Origin: Oscillospiraceae bacterium
Lineage (GTDB): Bacteria > Bacillota_A > Clostridia > Oscillospirales > CAG-272
Assembly: GCA_015064195.1 (NCBI GenBank)
Contig: SVSO01000050.1
Coordinates: 1-14,512, forward strand
Length of the DNA: 14,512 nucleotides
Reading direction: 5' to 3'
Part shown: positions 1 to 6,618 of the stretch, piece after piece
How positions within the stretch are numbered: the stretch's first letter is position 1
How the letters are laid out: each line of letters opens with the position of its first letter
The notes under the pieces: generated by a model
Told to the model about the DNA's origin: nothing
Databases searched by the model: none
The model's input: only the letters and a program-made list of their open reading frames with translations
Program-made: the position numbers and the translations under genes

Positions 1-745
1 CATCTTCTTTGATCTGCCCGACGCGGCTTCCATCGGTATCATCGGTGCAGCCGACGGCCCCACCGCCATCGTCGTTGCGCAGCAGCTCAACTCCAAGTTC
101 GTCGGCCCCATCATGGTCGCCGCCTACTCCTACATGGCGCTGGTTCCGATCATTCAGCCGCCGGTCATCAAGCTGCTCACCACCAAGAAGGAGCGCATGA
201 TCCGGATGCCCTACAAGCCGGCCAATGTTTCAAAGACCACCCGCATTCTCTTCCCCATCGTTATCACCGTCATCGCAGGTCTGTTCGCACCCGCATCCGT
301 TTCGCTGGTGGGCTTCCTCATGTTCGGCAACCTCATCCGTGAGTGCGGCGTGCTGGATTCTCTCTCCGAGACCGCCCAGAAGGTGCTGGCAAACCTCATC
401 ACCATCTTCCTCGGCATCACCATCGCTTCCCAGATGCATTATGAGCAGTTCCTCGCACTTCCCACCCTGCTCATCCTCGCCCTCGGTCTGTTCGCATTCG
501 TATTCGACACCGCAGGCGGCGTTATCTTCGCCAAGATCCTCAACCTGTTCTTAAAGGAAAAGATCAACCCCATGGTCGGCGCGGCGGGCATCTCCGCATT
601 CCCCATGGCTGGCCGTATCGTTCACAAGATGGGCCTGAAGGAAGACCCCCAGAACTTCCTGCTCATGCAGTCCATGGGTGTCAACGTATCCGGTCAGATC
701 GCATCGGTTATCGCCGGCGGTCTTATCCTGAACATTTTTAACTGA
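1..745 (+). CDS. oadB: Sodium-ion-translocating decarboxylase, beta subunit (5'-truncated)
   Basis: The integral membrane subunit of a biotin-dependent sodium pump (oxaloacetate, methylmalonyl-CoA or glutaconyl-CoA decarboxylase type). It decarboxylates carboxybiotin and couples this to Na+ export. The reading frame is open from base 2 (base 1 is the tail of the preceding codon) and gives 247 residues, roughly the C-terminal 60% of a family member. The family signature IGIIGAADGPTAI, with the aspartate implicated in Na+ binding, is near the left edge. Several hydrophobic helices follow, and the C-terminal stretch MGVNVSGQIASVIAGG matches the second conserved polar Asn/Ser region. An internal ATG at 113 is not the real start, because the conserved motif lies upstream of it. 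The next gene begins 18 nt after the stop. The substrate cannot be told from the beta subunit, so the alternative symbols mmdB or gcdB are equally possible. Confidence 0.93.
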   Translation, partial: IFFDLPDAASIGIIGAADGPTAIVVAQQLNSKFVGPIMVAAYSYMALVPIIQPPVIKLLTTKKERMIRMPYKPANVSKTTRILFPIVITVIAGLFAPASVSLVGFLMFGNLIRECGVLDSLSETAQKVLANLITIFLGITIASQMHYEQFLALPTLLILALGLFAFVFDTAGGVIFAKILNLFLKEKINPMVGAAGISAFPMAGRIVHKMGLKEDPQNFLLMQSMGVNVSGQIASVIAGGLILNIFN

Positions 746-763
746 TAGAAGGAGGTTCTCATT

Positions 764-1150
764 ATGTCTACTCAGAACGGCGCAGTGGAAACCGTGATGG
801 AAGATCAGGTTCTCCCCGCAGAAGAAGCCTCCGTTCCCGCCGAGGCTCACACTCACATTAATTTCGCGGGCATCGATCTCAACGATCCCGAAGCGGTTGC
901 GGCCATCGATCTCTCCGGCATCGACTGTGAAGCCTGCCTTGAGATGTACGACGCGCATTTTGGCGGCGCGGAAGCATCCAACAGCACCGACCTGCTGGCT
1001 GATGTCGATTTCCAGCCCATGAATTTCGTCAAGAATCTCACCCATATGGGCACCGGTATGCTGGGCATCTTCATCGTCATCGCTCTCATCATGGCTGTGA
1101 CGACCGCCCTCAACAAGATCTTCTCCGGCGCAAAAAAGGCTGACGAATAA
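764..1150 (+). CDS. OadG-like small membrane subunit of the sodium-pump decarboxylase
   Basis: A 128-residue protein whose ATG follows a strong ribosome site (AGAAGGAGG, 748-756). It lies 18 nt after the beta subunit, so it is almost certainly in the same transcript. Residues 1-85 are acidic and lack a signal peptide. A single hydrophobic segment follows at about 97-119 (GMLGIFIVIALIMAVTTALN), then a short basic tail. The helix, preceded by MNFVKNL and followed by NKIFSG, resembles the N-terminal anchor of OadG/gamma or MmdD/delta subunits, which assemble and stabilise the pump. The layout is odd because typical gamma subunits start with the helix and carry a cytoplasmic C-terminal domain. 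The extension contains repeated GIDL/AIDL/GIDC phrases and a DCEAC (C55, C58) motif. The link to the pump is well supported by position. The exact subunit name is not. Confidence 0.7.
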   Translation: MSTQNGAVETVMEDQVLPAEEASVPAEAHTHINFAGIDLNDPEAVAAIDLSGIDCEACLEMYDAHFGGAEASNSTDLLADVDFQPMNFVKNLTHMGTGMLGIFIVIALIMAVTTALNKIFSGAKKADE

Positions 1151-1164
1151 TCACAAAGCTCAAA

Positions 1165-1204
1165 AAAAGACTTCTGCACGATTGTGCGGAAGTCTTTTCT
1201 CTTT
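1165..1204 (+). terminator. Rho-independent terminator of the decarboxylase operon
   Basis: An uninterrupted 15-bp stem pairs 1165-1179 with 1184-1198, with one G-T pair, around a GATT loop. The right arm ends in TTTT and continues as CTCTTTT. It sits 14 nt after the stop codon of the OadG-like gene and just before the next promoter, so it separates the two transcription units. The A-run on the left arm means it could also work on the opposite strand. Confidence 0.9.
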
Positions 1205-1208
1205 TCCC

Positions 1209-1237
1209 TTGACAATCGCCCGGCGGTATGGTACAAT
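1209..1237 (+). promoter_or_regulatory. Sigma-A promoter of the GH78 gene, extended -10
   Basis: TTGACA at 1209-1214, a 17-bp spacer, then TACAAT at 1232-1237, preceded by TGG, which gives the TGn extended -10 element. The predicted start of transcription is near 1244, leaving a leader of about 33 nt before the ATG at 1277. The ribosome site is AGGAG at 1264-1268. Confidence 0.85.
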
Positions 1238-1276
1238 TTATATGGATAAAATATTACTTTATGAGGAGACAACACC

Positions 1277-3361
1277 ATGTTCAAGCAAGCAAAATGGATC
1301 TGGCTTCCCACTGAAACGCCGGATACCCACGCCGATTTTATTTGTGATTTTGATTACACGGAGGGCAATGTGAGCCTTTCCATCGCCGCCGATTCCAATT
1401 ATGCCGTCTATCTGAACGGCGAACTTGCCGCATTCGGTCAGTACGCGGATTATCCGTGGTTCAAGGTGGGCGACACGGTGGACATCACCGCCTTCGCAAA
1501 GCCCGGCGCAAACCGCCTCGCCGTCATCGTCTGGTACTGCGGCGTGGAGGGCTTCTCCACCTATGTGAAGGGCAAGGCCGGCGTGATCTTTGAAGTCGTC
1601 TGCGGGGATACGATCCTCGCCGCATCCTCGGAGGGCACCCTCTCCCGCCTCGATCCCGGCTATGTACAGGGCGCGTGCGACAGCATTTCGCCGCAGCTGG
1701 GCTTCACCTACCGCCGTCTCGAGACCCGCGCCGATGACACATTTCTCACCGGCGGCAAGGAGCATTTCGCGCCGTCAGCGGCAGTGGACATCACCACCGA
1801 CATCCGGCCGCGTCCCAACAAAAAGCTGGTGCTGGGTGAGCGTCAGGAGGCGACCATCTGCCGCGCCGGTGTGTTCACCTACGCGGAGGGCTGGGAGAAT
1901 GACCGGCCCAGCAATTATATGCAGTCCGCCGCCATCTCCATGCGCTGGCTTCATGCGGTCAGTGATCGCTCCGACCGCCATGTGCTGACCGGCGATGCTC
2001 CCATCACTGTCAAATCGGACGGCAATACCGTTCTCATCCTCGATCTCGGCCATGAGAGCGTGGGCTTTCTCGACATTGACATCGATGTCCCCCATGACTG
2101 CCAGATCGACATCGGCTGGGGCGAGCATCTGGATGACGGTGTATGCCGCACCTCCATCCGGGGATTTTTCACCCAGCTTTATGCAAAAGCCGGGCGCAAT
2201 ACCTACATGAATCCCTTCCGCCGCCTCGGATGCCGCTACATTCAGCTGTTCATCCACGCAAGTACCTTCACCCTCCGTTACGCCGGCATCCGTCCCACCG
2301 ATTATCCCTTCGCTTACAAGGAATACAAAAGCGGCAATCTCCTGCGCGACACCATCTACCGCGTGTGTCAGGATACGCTGGCCAAATGCTACCATGAGCA
2401 TTACGAGGACTGCCCGTGGCGGGAACAGGCACTCTACGCCCTCGATTCCCGCAATCAGATGCTGTGCGGCTACTACGCATTCGGCGAGACGGAAGCGCCC
2501 CGTGCCGCGCTTCGGCTCATGGCAGAAGGTCTGCGGGACAACGGTCTGCTCACCATCTGCTATCCCTGCATGATCGACCTGTACATCCCCTCCTTCTCCA
2601 CCGTGTATTTCATTCAGATGAACGAATACATCAAATACACCGGCGACAAAACGCTGGCGGCGGAGGTTTTTGACGTGATGGAGCGGATCATGCACACCTT
2701 CACCTCGCGCATCGATGAGACGGGTGTGGTCGCATCCTTCCCCGAACAGTCCGGACAATTCTGGAATTTCTACGAATGGCAGCCCACGTTGAGCGGATTC
2801 AGCCATAAGAATGACGAAAAGCCCTTCTTTGAAGCCCCCCTCAGCGCATTCGTGTCGCTGGCACTGGCATCCTTCGCTGAGATCTGCGACGCGCTGGGAA
2901 GATCCGATCGCGCAGCAGAGCTTCGCGCTCAGCGGGACGGGCTGAATGCCGCCATCCGTGCGAATTTCTGGGATGATGCGCGCGGGCTGTTCCGCACGGC
3001 GGAAGGCGTGGGACAGTTCTCGGTGCTGACCAATTCCCTCTGCCTGCTCTGCGGCGCGGCGGACGGCATCGACACGGCGGAACTTCTCCGCATCCTCGCC
3101 TGCAACGGTGCGGGCACGGATGCCATCCCCAACACGCTGTCCATGAACTGCTTCCGCTTCGACGCACTGCTTGCCGCTGACCGGGAGAAATACCGGGATG
3201 TGATCCTCGACGAGATCGACCGGGATTATCTGTATATGCTGAGAAACGGCGCGACCACGTTCTGGGAGACCATCAAGGGTCAGGACGATTTCTCCGGCGC
3301 GGGCAGTCTCTGTCACGGCTGGTCGGCGCTTCCCCTCTATTATTACGAGATTTTAAACTGA
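1277..3361 (+). CDS. GH78-family alpha-L-rhamnosidase-like glycoside hydrolase
   Basis: A 694-residue enzyme predicted to release alpha-L-rhamnose from plant glycosides or oligosaccharides. It has no signal peptide, so it should act in the cytoplasm on imported substrates. The N-terminus (KWIWLP, residues 6-11, then a beta-rich region to about 330) fits the carbohydrate-binding-like and beta-sandwich modules of GH78. The catalytic (alpha/alpha)6 barrel follows. DCPWREQ at 378-384 supplies D378 and the candidate general acid E383, with D390 at the spacing I recall from characterised GH78 enzymes. GATTFWET near 657-665 supplies the candidate base E664, and SLCHGWSALPLYYYEIL closes the barrel, as is usual. 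The classic DCPxRxExxGWxGD core is only partly kept, which suits the broad rhamnosidase-like branch rather than a proven rhamnosidase. It is monocistronic or reads into the next gene, since no terminator was seen after it. Confidence 0.85.
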   Translation: MFKQAKWIWLPTETPDTHADFICDFDYTEGNVSLSIAADSNYAVYLNGELAAFGQYADYPWFKVGDTVDITAFAKPGANRLAVIVWYCGVEGFSTYVKGKAGVIFEVVCGDTILAASSEGTLSRLDPGYVQGACDSISPQLGFTYRRLETRADDTFLTGGKEHFAPSAAVDITTDIRPRPNKKLVLGERQEATICRAGVFTYAEGWENDRPSNYMQSAAISMRWLHAVSDRSDRHVLTGDAPITVKSDGNTVLILDLGHESVGFLDIDIDVPHDCQIDIGWGEHLDDGVCRTSIRGFFTQLYAKAGRNTYMNPFRRLGCRYIQLFIHASTFTLRYAGIRPTDYPFAYKEYKSGNLLRDTIYRVCQDTLAKCYHEHYEDCPWREQALYALDSRNQMLCGYYAFGETEAPRAALRLMAEGLRDNGLLTICYPCMIDLYIPSFSTVYFIQMNEYIKYTGDKTLAAEVFDVMERIMHTFTSRIDETGVVASFPEQSGQFWNFYEWQPTLSGFSHKNDEKPFFEAPLSAFVSLALASFAEICDALGRSDRAAELRAQRDGLNAAIRANFWDDARGLFRTAEGVGQFSVLTNSLCLLCGAADGIDTAELLRILACNGAGTDAIPNTLSMNCFRFDALLAADREKYRDVILDEIDRDYLYMLRNGATTFWETIKGQDDFSGAGSLCHGWSALPLYYYEILN

Positions 3362-3367
3362 TTTCAC

Positions 3368-3396
3368 TTGACAAATTCCTGTGCATATGGTATACT
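3368..3396 (+). promoter_or_regulatory. Sigma-A promoter of the XRE regulator, extended -10
   Basis: TTGACA at 3368-3373, a 17-bp spacer, then TATACT at 3391-3396, with TGG just upstream of the -10 (TGn element). The -35 begins 7 nt after the GH78 stop codon. An imperfect dyad, TGTGCATA at 3380-3387 and TGTACACA at 3396-3403, brackets the -10 and could be an operator. Confidence 0.85.
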
Positions 3397-3430
3397 GTAC
3401 ACAGCACTTCATTTGTAAAAGGAGAACAAA

Positions 3431-4063
3431 ATGACCAATCGCGCATTTGCAAACAATCTGCTTCGTCAACGGGAAGCGCTGGGACTGTCACAGGAGGATT
3501 TTGCCCTGTCCATCGGTGTCAGTGCGGAGGAATTCGCCGCGTGGGAGCGGGGCGATGCCATGCCGCCGCTGGATGTGGCCGGGCGGATCGCGTCAAAATG
3601 CGGCATCTCGCTCGACGAGCTGACCGAGAGCCACTATCAGCCGAAGATGCGGTTTGGCAGTGAGGACGGCGTGAGCGAATCGGAGAAGCAGCGGGAATGG
3701 GCGGAATATGAAGCCGCAGCCGATCGGCGGTACACCATCGGCCGCCGCATCATGCTGGCCGTGCTCATCACCGAGATCATTTCGCTGGTGATCAGCTTCT
3801 TTTTCCAGAATATCCTCGTCTCCGTCTTTATCATCATCATGCTGGTCTGCCTGTGGCGGGGTCAAAACTGGGCGCGCTACGTCTTTGCCGGACTGTGTGC
3901 ATTCGCGGGCATCATGAACTTCATCCGCCTGCCCGCCGCCGCCGATTTTCTGCCGGCACTCATCATCAGCATCGCCATTATCGCCTATCAGCTGATCGTT
4001 GCCGCGCTCGTGCTGTGGAATCCGTGCGTGGATGAGTTTTTATCCGAGCAGAACAGCAGATAA
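3431..4063 (+). CDS. Membrane-anchored XRE-family HTH transcriptional regulator
   Basis: A 210-residue protein with an XRE/Cro-type helix-turn-helix at about residues 5-66. The core runs RQREALGLSQEDFALSIGV, followed by the WERGDAMPPLD recognition-helix context and GISLDEL, as is usual for the family. A charged linker (about 75-105) leads to four predicted membrane helices near 107-125, 128-142, 150-167 and 173-196. This layout is common in Firmicutes regulators that sense membrane or envelope signals. The signal and target genes here are unknown. The start is set by the ribosome site AAAAGGAGA just upstream of the ATG. It has its own promoter, and a possible operator dyad over the -10 would fit autoregulation, which is inference. 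The metallophosphoesterase gene follows after 59 nt and is probably co-transcribed. Confidence 0.85.
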   Translation: MTNRAFANNLLRQREALGLSQEDFALSIGVSAEEFAAWERGDAMPPLDVAGRIASKCGISLDELTESHYQPKMRFGSEDGVSESEKQREWAEYEAAADRRYTIGRRIMLAVLITEIISLVISFFFQNILVSVFIIIMLVCLWRGQNWARYVFAGLCAFAGIMNFIRLPAAADFLPALIISIAIIAYQLIVAALVLWNPCVDEFLSEQNSR

Positions 4064-4122
4064 ACAATTTTCCAGCAATACAAAACGGCATCTGCTGCAG
4101 ATTGACAAGAAAGGCAATTATC

Positions 4123-5127
4123 ATGGAACGACCCGATCTTCGCTACCTCACCGATTCCTACGACGAAAAAATCGCCCGAATCAAGGCCATCGCCGCACCG
4201 CTGAATTTTCTCTTTATCACCGATGAGCACAATCGCATGAATCACATGACCGCCGCGCCGGCCGGACGTCCCTATGAACTGGCGGCGGATCATATCGATT
4301 CCATGCATTACATCCTCGAACGCTGTCCGGAGATCACATTTCTCGTCAACGGCGGCGACATCGGCAACGATTACAACCGCGACCCCGATATGGTGCGCGC
4401 ATCGCACAAGGAGGTCATGGACGCCCTCTATCGCCTGCCCATTCCTGTACACTGCTGCATCGGCAATCACGACGACGCGCTGGGCTGCGCCATCGACCGC
4501 GGCCTCGATACCGTCAAAGCCGCCATCCTGCCGGACGAAATGCACGCGCTCTGCATGAAATACAATCCCACGGCGGAAAACTATTACTATATCGACATGG
4601 ACACCGCCGAGGGCGGCTGGCGTATGATCTTTTTAAACTCCAGCGATAAGCCGTACTACTTAAAGAACGGTGCCTATACGCATGGCTGGTGCTCGGAGTT
4701 TTCCGAGGAGCAGTCGCGCTGGTTCGAGCGCGATGCACTCGTCACGGAGCGCAATATCATCGTTTTCAGCCATCAGCCGCTCCACAATGCCGGTATCTTC
4801 GGCACGGAGAATTTTCCGGAGGGCATCAAGCCCTTCGACGATCTGCGCGGCGGCCCGCGGCTCTACTATCGCGTCAAGCAGTGCCCGAATGTGAAGATGC
4901 TTGTGGCCGGACACGTTCACTATGACAATATGCTCTACGATGACGGCATTTTGTCTGTGACCTCCCTCTGCTCGCTTGCACAGGAATGGGCACCGAACTG
5001 TCCGAAACGCATCTACGGCACGCCCAGCGAGACCGCCTTTGATGTATTCTCCATCAAAGGAAGCATGGTCTATATCACGCGCTTCGGTGCCGGTGAAAAC
5101 CGACAGGGTGTATTACTTCGGATGTAA
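4123..5127 (+). CDS. Calcineurin-like metallophosphoesterase
   Basis: A 334-residue cytoplasmic phosphoesterase with the full set of dimetal-binding motifs in order: TDEH (D34, H36), GGD (D79), GNHDD (N115, H116, D117), SHQP (H217) and GHVH (263-266). It should hydrolyse a phosphomono- or phosphodiester with two divalent metals. The substrate cannot be read from the sequence. There is no signal peptide or membrane helix. I chose the ATG at 4123 because AGAAAGG lies 7 nt before it. An in-frame TTG at 4102 would add seven residues (MTRKAII) but has no good ribosome site. It follows the XRE gene by 59 nt with no terminator or clear promoter between them, so the two probably form an operon. A long hairpin lies at its 3' end. 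Confidence 0.87.
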   Translation: MERPDLRYLTDSYDEKIARIKAIAAPLNFLFITDEHNRMNHMTAAPAGRPYELAADHIDSMHYILERCPEITFLVNGGDIGNDYNRDPDMVRASHKEVMDALYRLPIPVHCCIGNHDDALGCAIDRGLDTVKAAILPDEMHALCMKYNPTAENYYYIDMDTAEGGWRMIFLNSSDKPYYLKNGAYTHGWCSEFSEEQSRWFERDALVTERNIIVFSHQPLHNAGIFGTENFPEGIKPFDDLRGGPRLYYRVKQCPNVKMLVAGHVHYDNMLYDDGILSVTSLCSLAQEWAPNCPKRIYGTPSETAFDVFSIKGSMVYITRFGAGENRQGVLLRM

Positions 5128-5176
5128 ACGATCATCCCCCGCCATTCTCAACTGAGATCGGCGGGGGATGATCGTT
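5127..5176. terminator. Long hairpin between convergent genes, probable bidirectional terminator
   Basis: A perfect 17-bp inverted repeat pairs 5127-5143 with 5160-5176 (AACGATCATCCCCCGCC and its complement). The 16-nt loop itself contains a small hairpin, TCTC-AACT-GAGA. It starts at the last base of the metallophosphoesterase stop codon and ends 11 nt before the stop codon of the convergent SGNH gene. Neither side has a clear U-run, so termination is inferred from stem strength and position. Confidence 0.6.
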
Positions 5177-5187
5177 ATCGGATCGGT

Positions 5188-6606
5188 TTATTTCATCTTG
5201 ACGCGATTCATATGCCCGGCCCAGAAGTAGTCGCCGGCAAAGTCGCCGTAATAGGCGCGCTCAACGGTGATGACACAGCTTGCAGGTGTGCCGTCCATGA
5301 GGCCGTCGGACACGGTGATGCCCTCACAGCTCGTCTCCATGCGAATCTCGCGGAGGGTGGATACGCCGCCGAATGCGCCGTTGTAGATGAGGGTCAGGGC
5401 GGTGTATTCGGGCACGATGACCGTTTTCAGCCGCGTACAGCCGTCAAGTGCTCCCGCCGCCACCGTCGTCACCGGCTTGCCCTGATAAAGCGCCGGAAGT
5501 GTCAGCTCAGTTTGCTTTTTGCCATCGTCGGTGATGCCGATAAGCGTCAGCGCATCGCCGTTTTCTTCATAGACGAAATATCCCGTCGTGTCCTCCGGTG
5601 CATCCGTACCGAAATAATCCGCCGGACGCTTCGGTGCATCGGGTGCGAACAGGCTGACCGCCCGCGTATCGCCTTTCATCCGCAGAATATCCGCCGCCAG
5701 ATACCGGGTGCGGAGATCCACGCCCGTGTCGTTCAGGTGGAAATTGGTGTCGTAGAAATACTGCGCCTCCATGATGTACGTGCGCACATCACTGCAGATT
5801 TCGCAGTCCAGCGCCGCCGCCAGCTTTCCATACCACGCGGCGATGGCTTCCTCATCCGCCTCCGCCGCCAGCGCATTCATGGGCGAAAAGCTGTAATACA
5901 GCACCGCGCCGCGGGATTTGCACCATGCGGAAAAATCGTTGACATATTCGATGAAATCCTCATCCAGCAGTGCATCGTCGAAGCGGATGGGCTGGGATGG
6001 GTCAAAGTCGCCGTGCATCACGTTGAAGGGCCGCTTGTAGCTGATGTCGCCGAATTCGTTGAAGGATTCGCGGCTGTACACGCCGTCGGGCATGGGCGGA
6101 TTGTTCTCGCGGACGTAGGAAAGCTTCGCCTGCGCGAATCCCCACAGTGCGCCCGCCAGCTCACCGTAGTCCGCCGCGTCGATGTAACGGAGCATGGAGA
6201 AATCCGAATCCAACGCCTGCCACACCGCTTCGCCGTTGAAGTAAAGCGACATGGTCTGCGCATCCGTTTCCGGCGCGAGGATGACGATATCGCCATCACC
6301 AATGCCGGCTTTTGCCAGATCCATCATGCATTTCGTGCCGAGGGTGGCATACAGGCCGAAGTTGACCACCGGCATTCCCACAAGCTTCTCCAGCCGTTCA
6401 CTGTCAAGCCCGAAGGCCATGGACGAGCCGCCGATGAGCACCACCTTCGGCGATTCCACCGAGGTGAGGCGGGCATATTTGTCCGAAAGTTCGCCGAGGA
6501 AGGTGGCGCCGTACTGCGTCGGCAAAGCGAATGCCGTCGCCGTCACGCAGAGGATGGGCGATAGGAGGAGAAAAACGGCAAGAACGATTGCAAGTATTTT
6601 TTTCAT
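5188..6606 (-). CDS. Secreted SGNH-hydrolase-like protein with C-terminal LRR_5 domain
   Basis: A 472-residue exported protein, last in the MBOAT operon. The signal peptide spans about 1-27, with a type I cleavage site after AFA (or it may remain as an anchor). The SGNH-like domain runs from about 54 to 310. Block I is IGGSSMAFG, with S62 the likely nucleophile, VNFGLYATLG supplies the oxyanion-type glycine/asparagine block, APET sits at 111-114, and YDTNFHLNDTG supplies the C-terminal block with D286 and H290. Residues about 343-430 form a BspA-type leucine-rich (LRR_5) domain, with phrases such as LTLPALYQGKPVTTVAAGALDGC in shortened form. Family knowledge links AlgX/AlgJ/DltD-like SGNH proteins beside an MBOAT with acyl transfer to, or removal from, a surface polymer. 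The ATG is preceded by GAGGAGGG, which overlaps the end of the MBOAT gene (12-nt gap). Confidence 0.83.
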   Translation of the reverse strand: MKKILAIVLAVFLLLSPILCVTATAFALPTQYGATFLGELSDKYARLTSVESPKVVLIGGSSMAFGLDSERLEKLVGMPVVNFGLYATLGTKCMMDLAKAGIGDGDIVILAPETDAQTMSLYFNGEAVWQALDSDFSMLRYIDAADYGELAGALWGFAQAKLSYVRENNPPMPDGVYSRESFNEFGDISYKRPFNVMHGDFDPSQPIRFDDALLDEDFIEYVNDFSAWCKSRGAVLYYSFSPMNALAAEADEEAIAAWYGKLAAALDCEICSDVRTYIMEAQYFYDTNFHLNDTGVDLRTRYLAADILRMKGDTRAVSLFAPDAPKRPADYFGTDAPEDTTGYFVYEENGDALTLIGITDDGKKQTELTLPALYQGKPVTTVAAGALDGCTRLKTVIVPEYTALTLIYNGAFGGVSTLREIRMETSCEGITVSDGLMDGTPASCVITVERAYYGDFAGDYFWAGHMNRVKMK

Positions 6607-6618
6607 GTGCGTCCCTCC

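Noticed and set aside
113..745. ATG at 113 as the start of the decarboxylase beta subunit
   Set aside because: The same frame is open to the left edge and carries the conserved IGIIGAADGPT motif upstream of 113, so the gene is truncated by the window.
1775..3316. Open frame of 513 codons on the minus strand, opposite the GH78 gene
   Set aside because: It has no motif or ribosome site. The plus-strand frame carries all the GH78 catalytic motifs.
4090..4102. Small inverted repeat ATCTGC-T-GCAGAT between the XRE and metallophosphoesterase genes
   Set aside because: One-base spacing gives no stable hairpin and there is no U-run. It is probably chance.
4102..4122. TTG start seven codons upstream for the metallophosphoesterase, or TTGACA here as a -35 box
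   Set aside because: The TTG lacks a good ribosome site, while the ATG at 4123 has AGAAAGG. No -10 lies 16-18 bp after the TTGACA.
5212..6564. Open frame of 450 codons on the plus strand, opposite the SGNH-LRR gene
   Set aside because: No recognisable domain and no ribosome site. The minus-strand gene has a signal peptide and coherent motifs.
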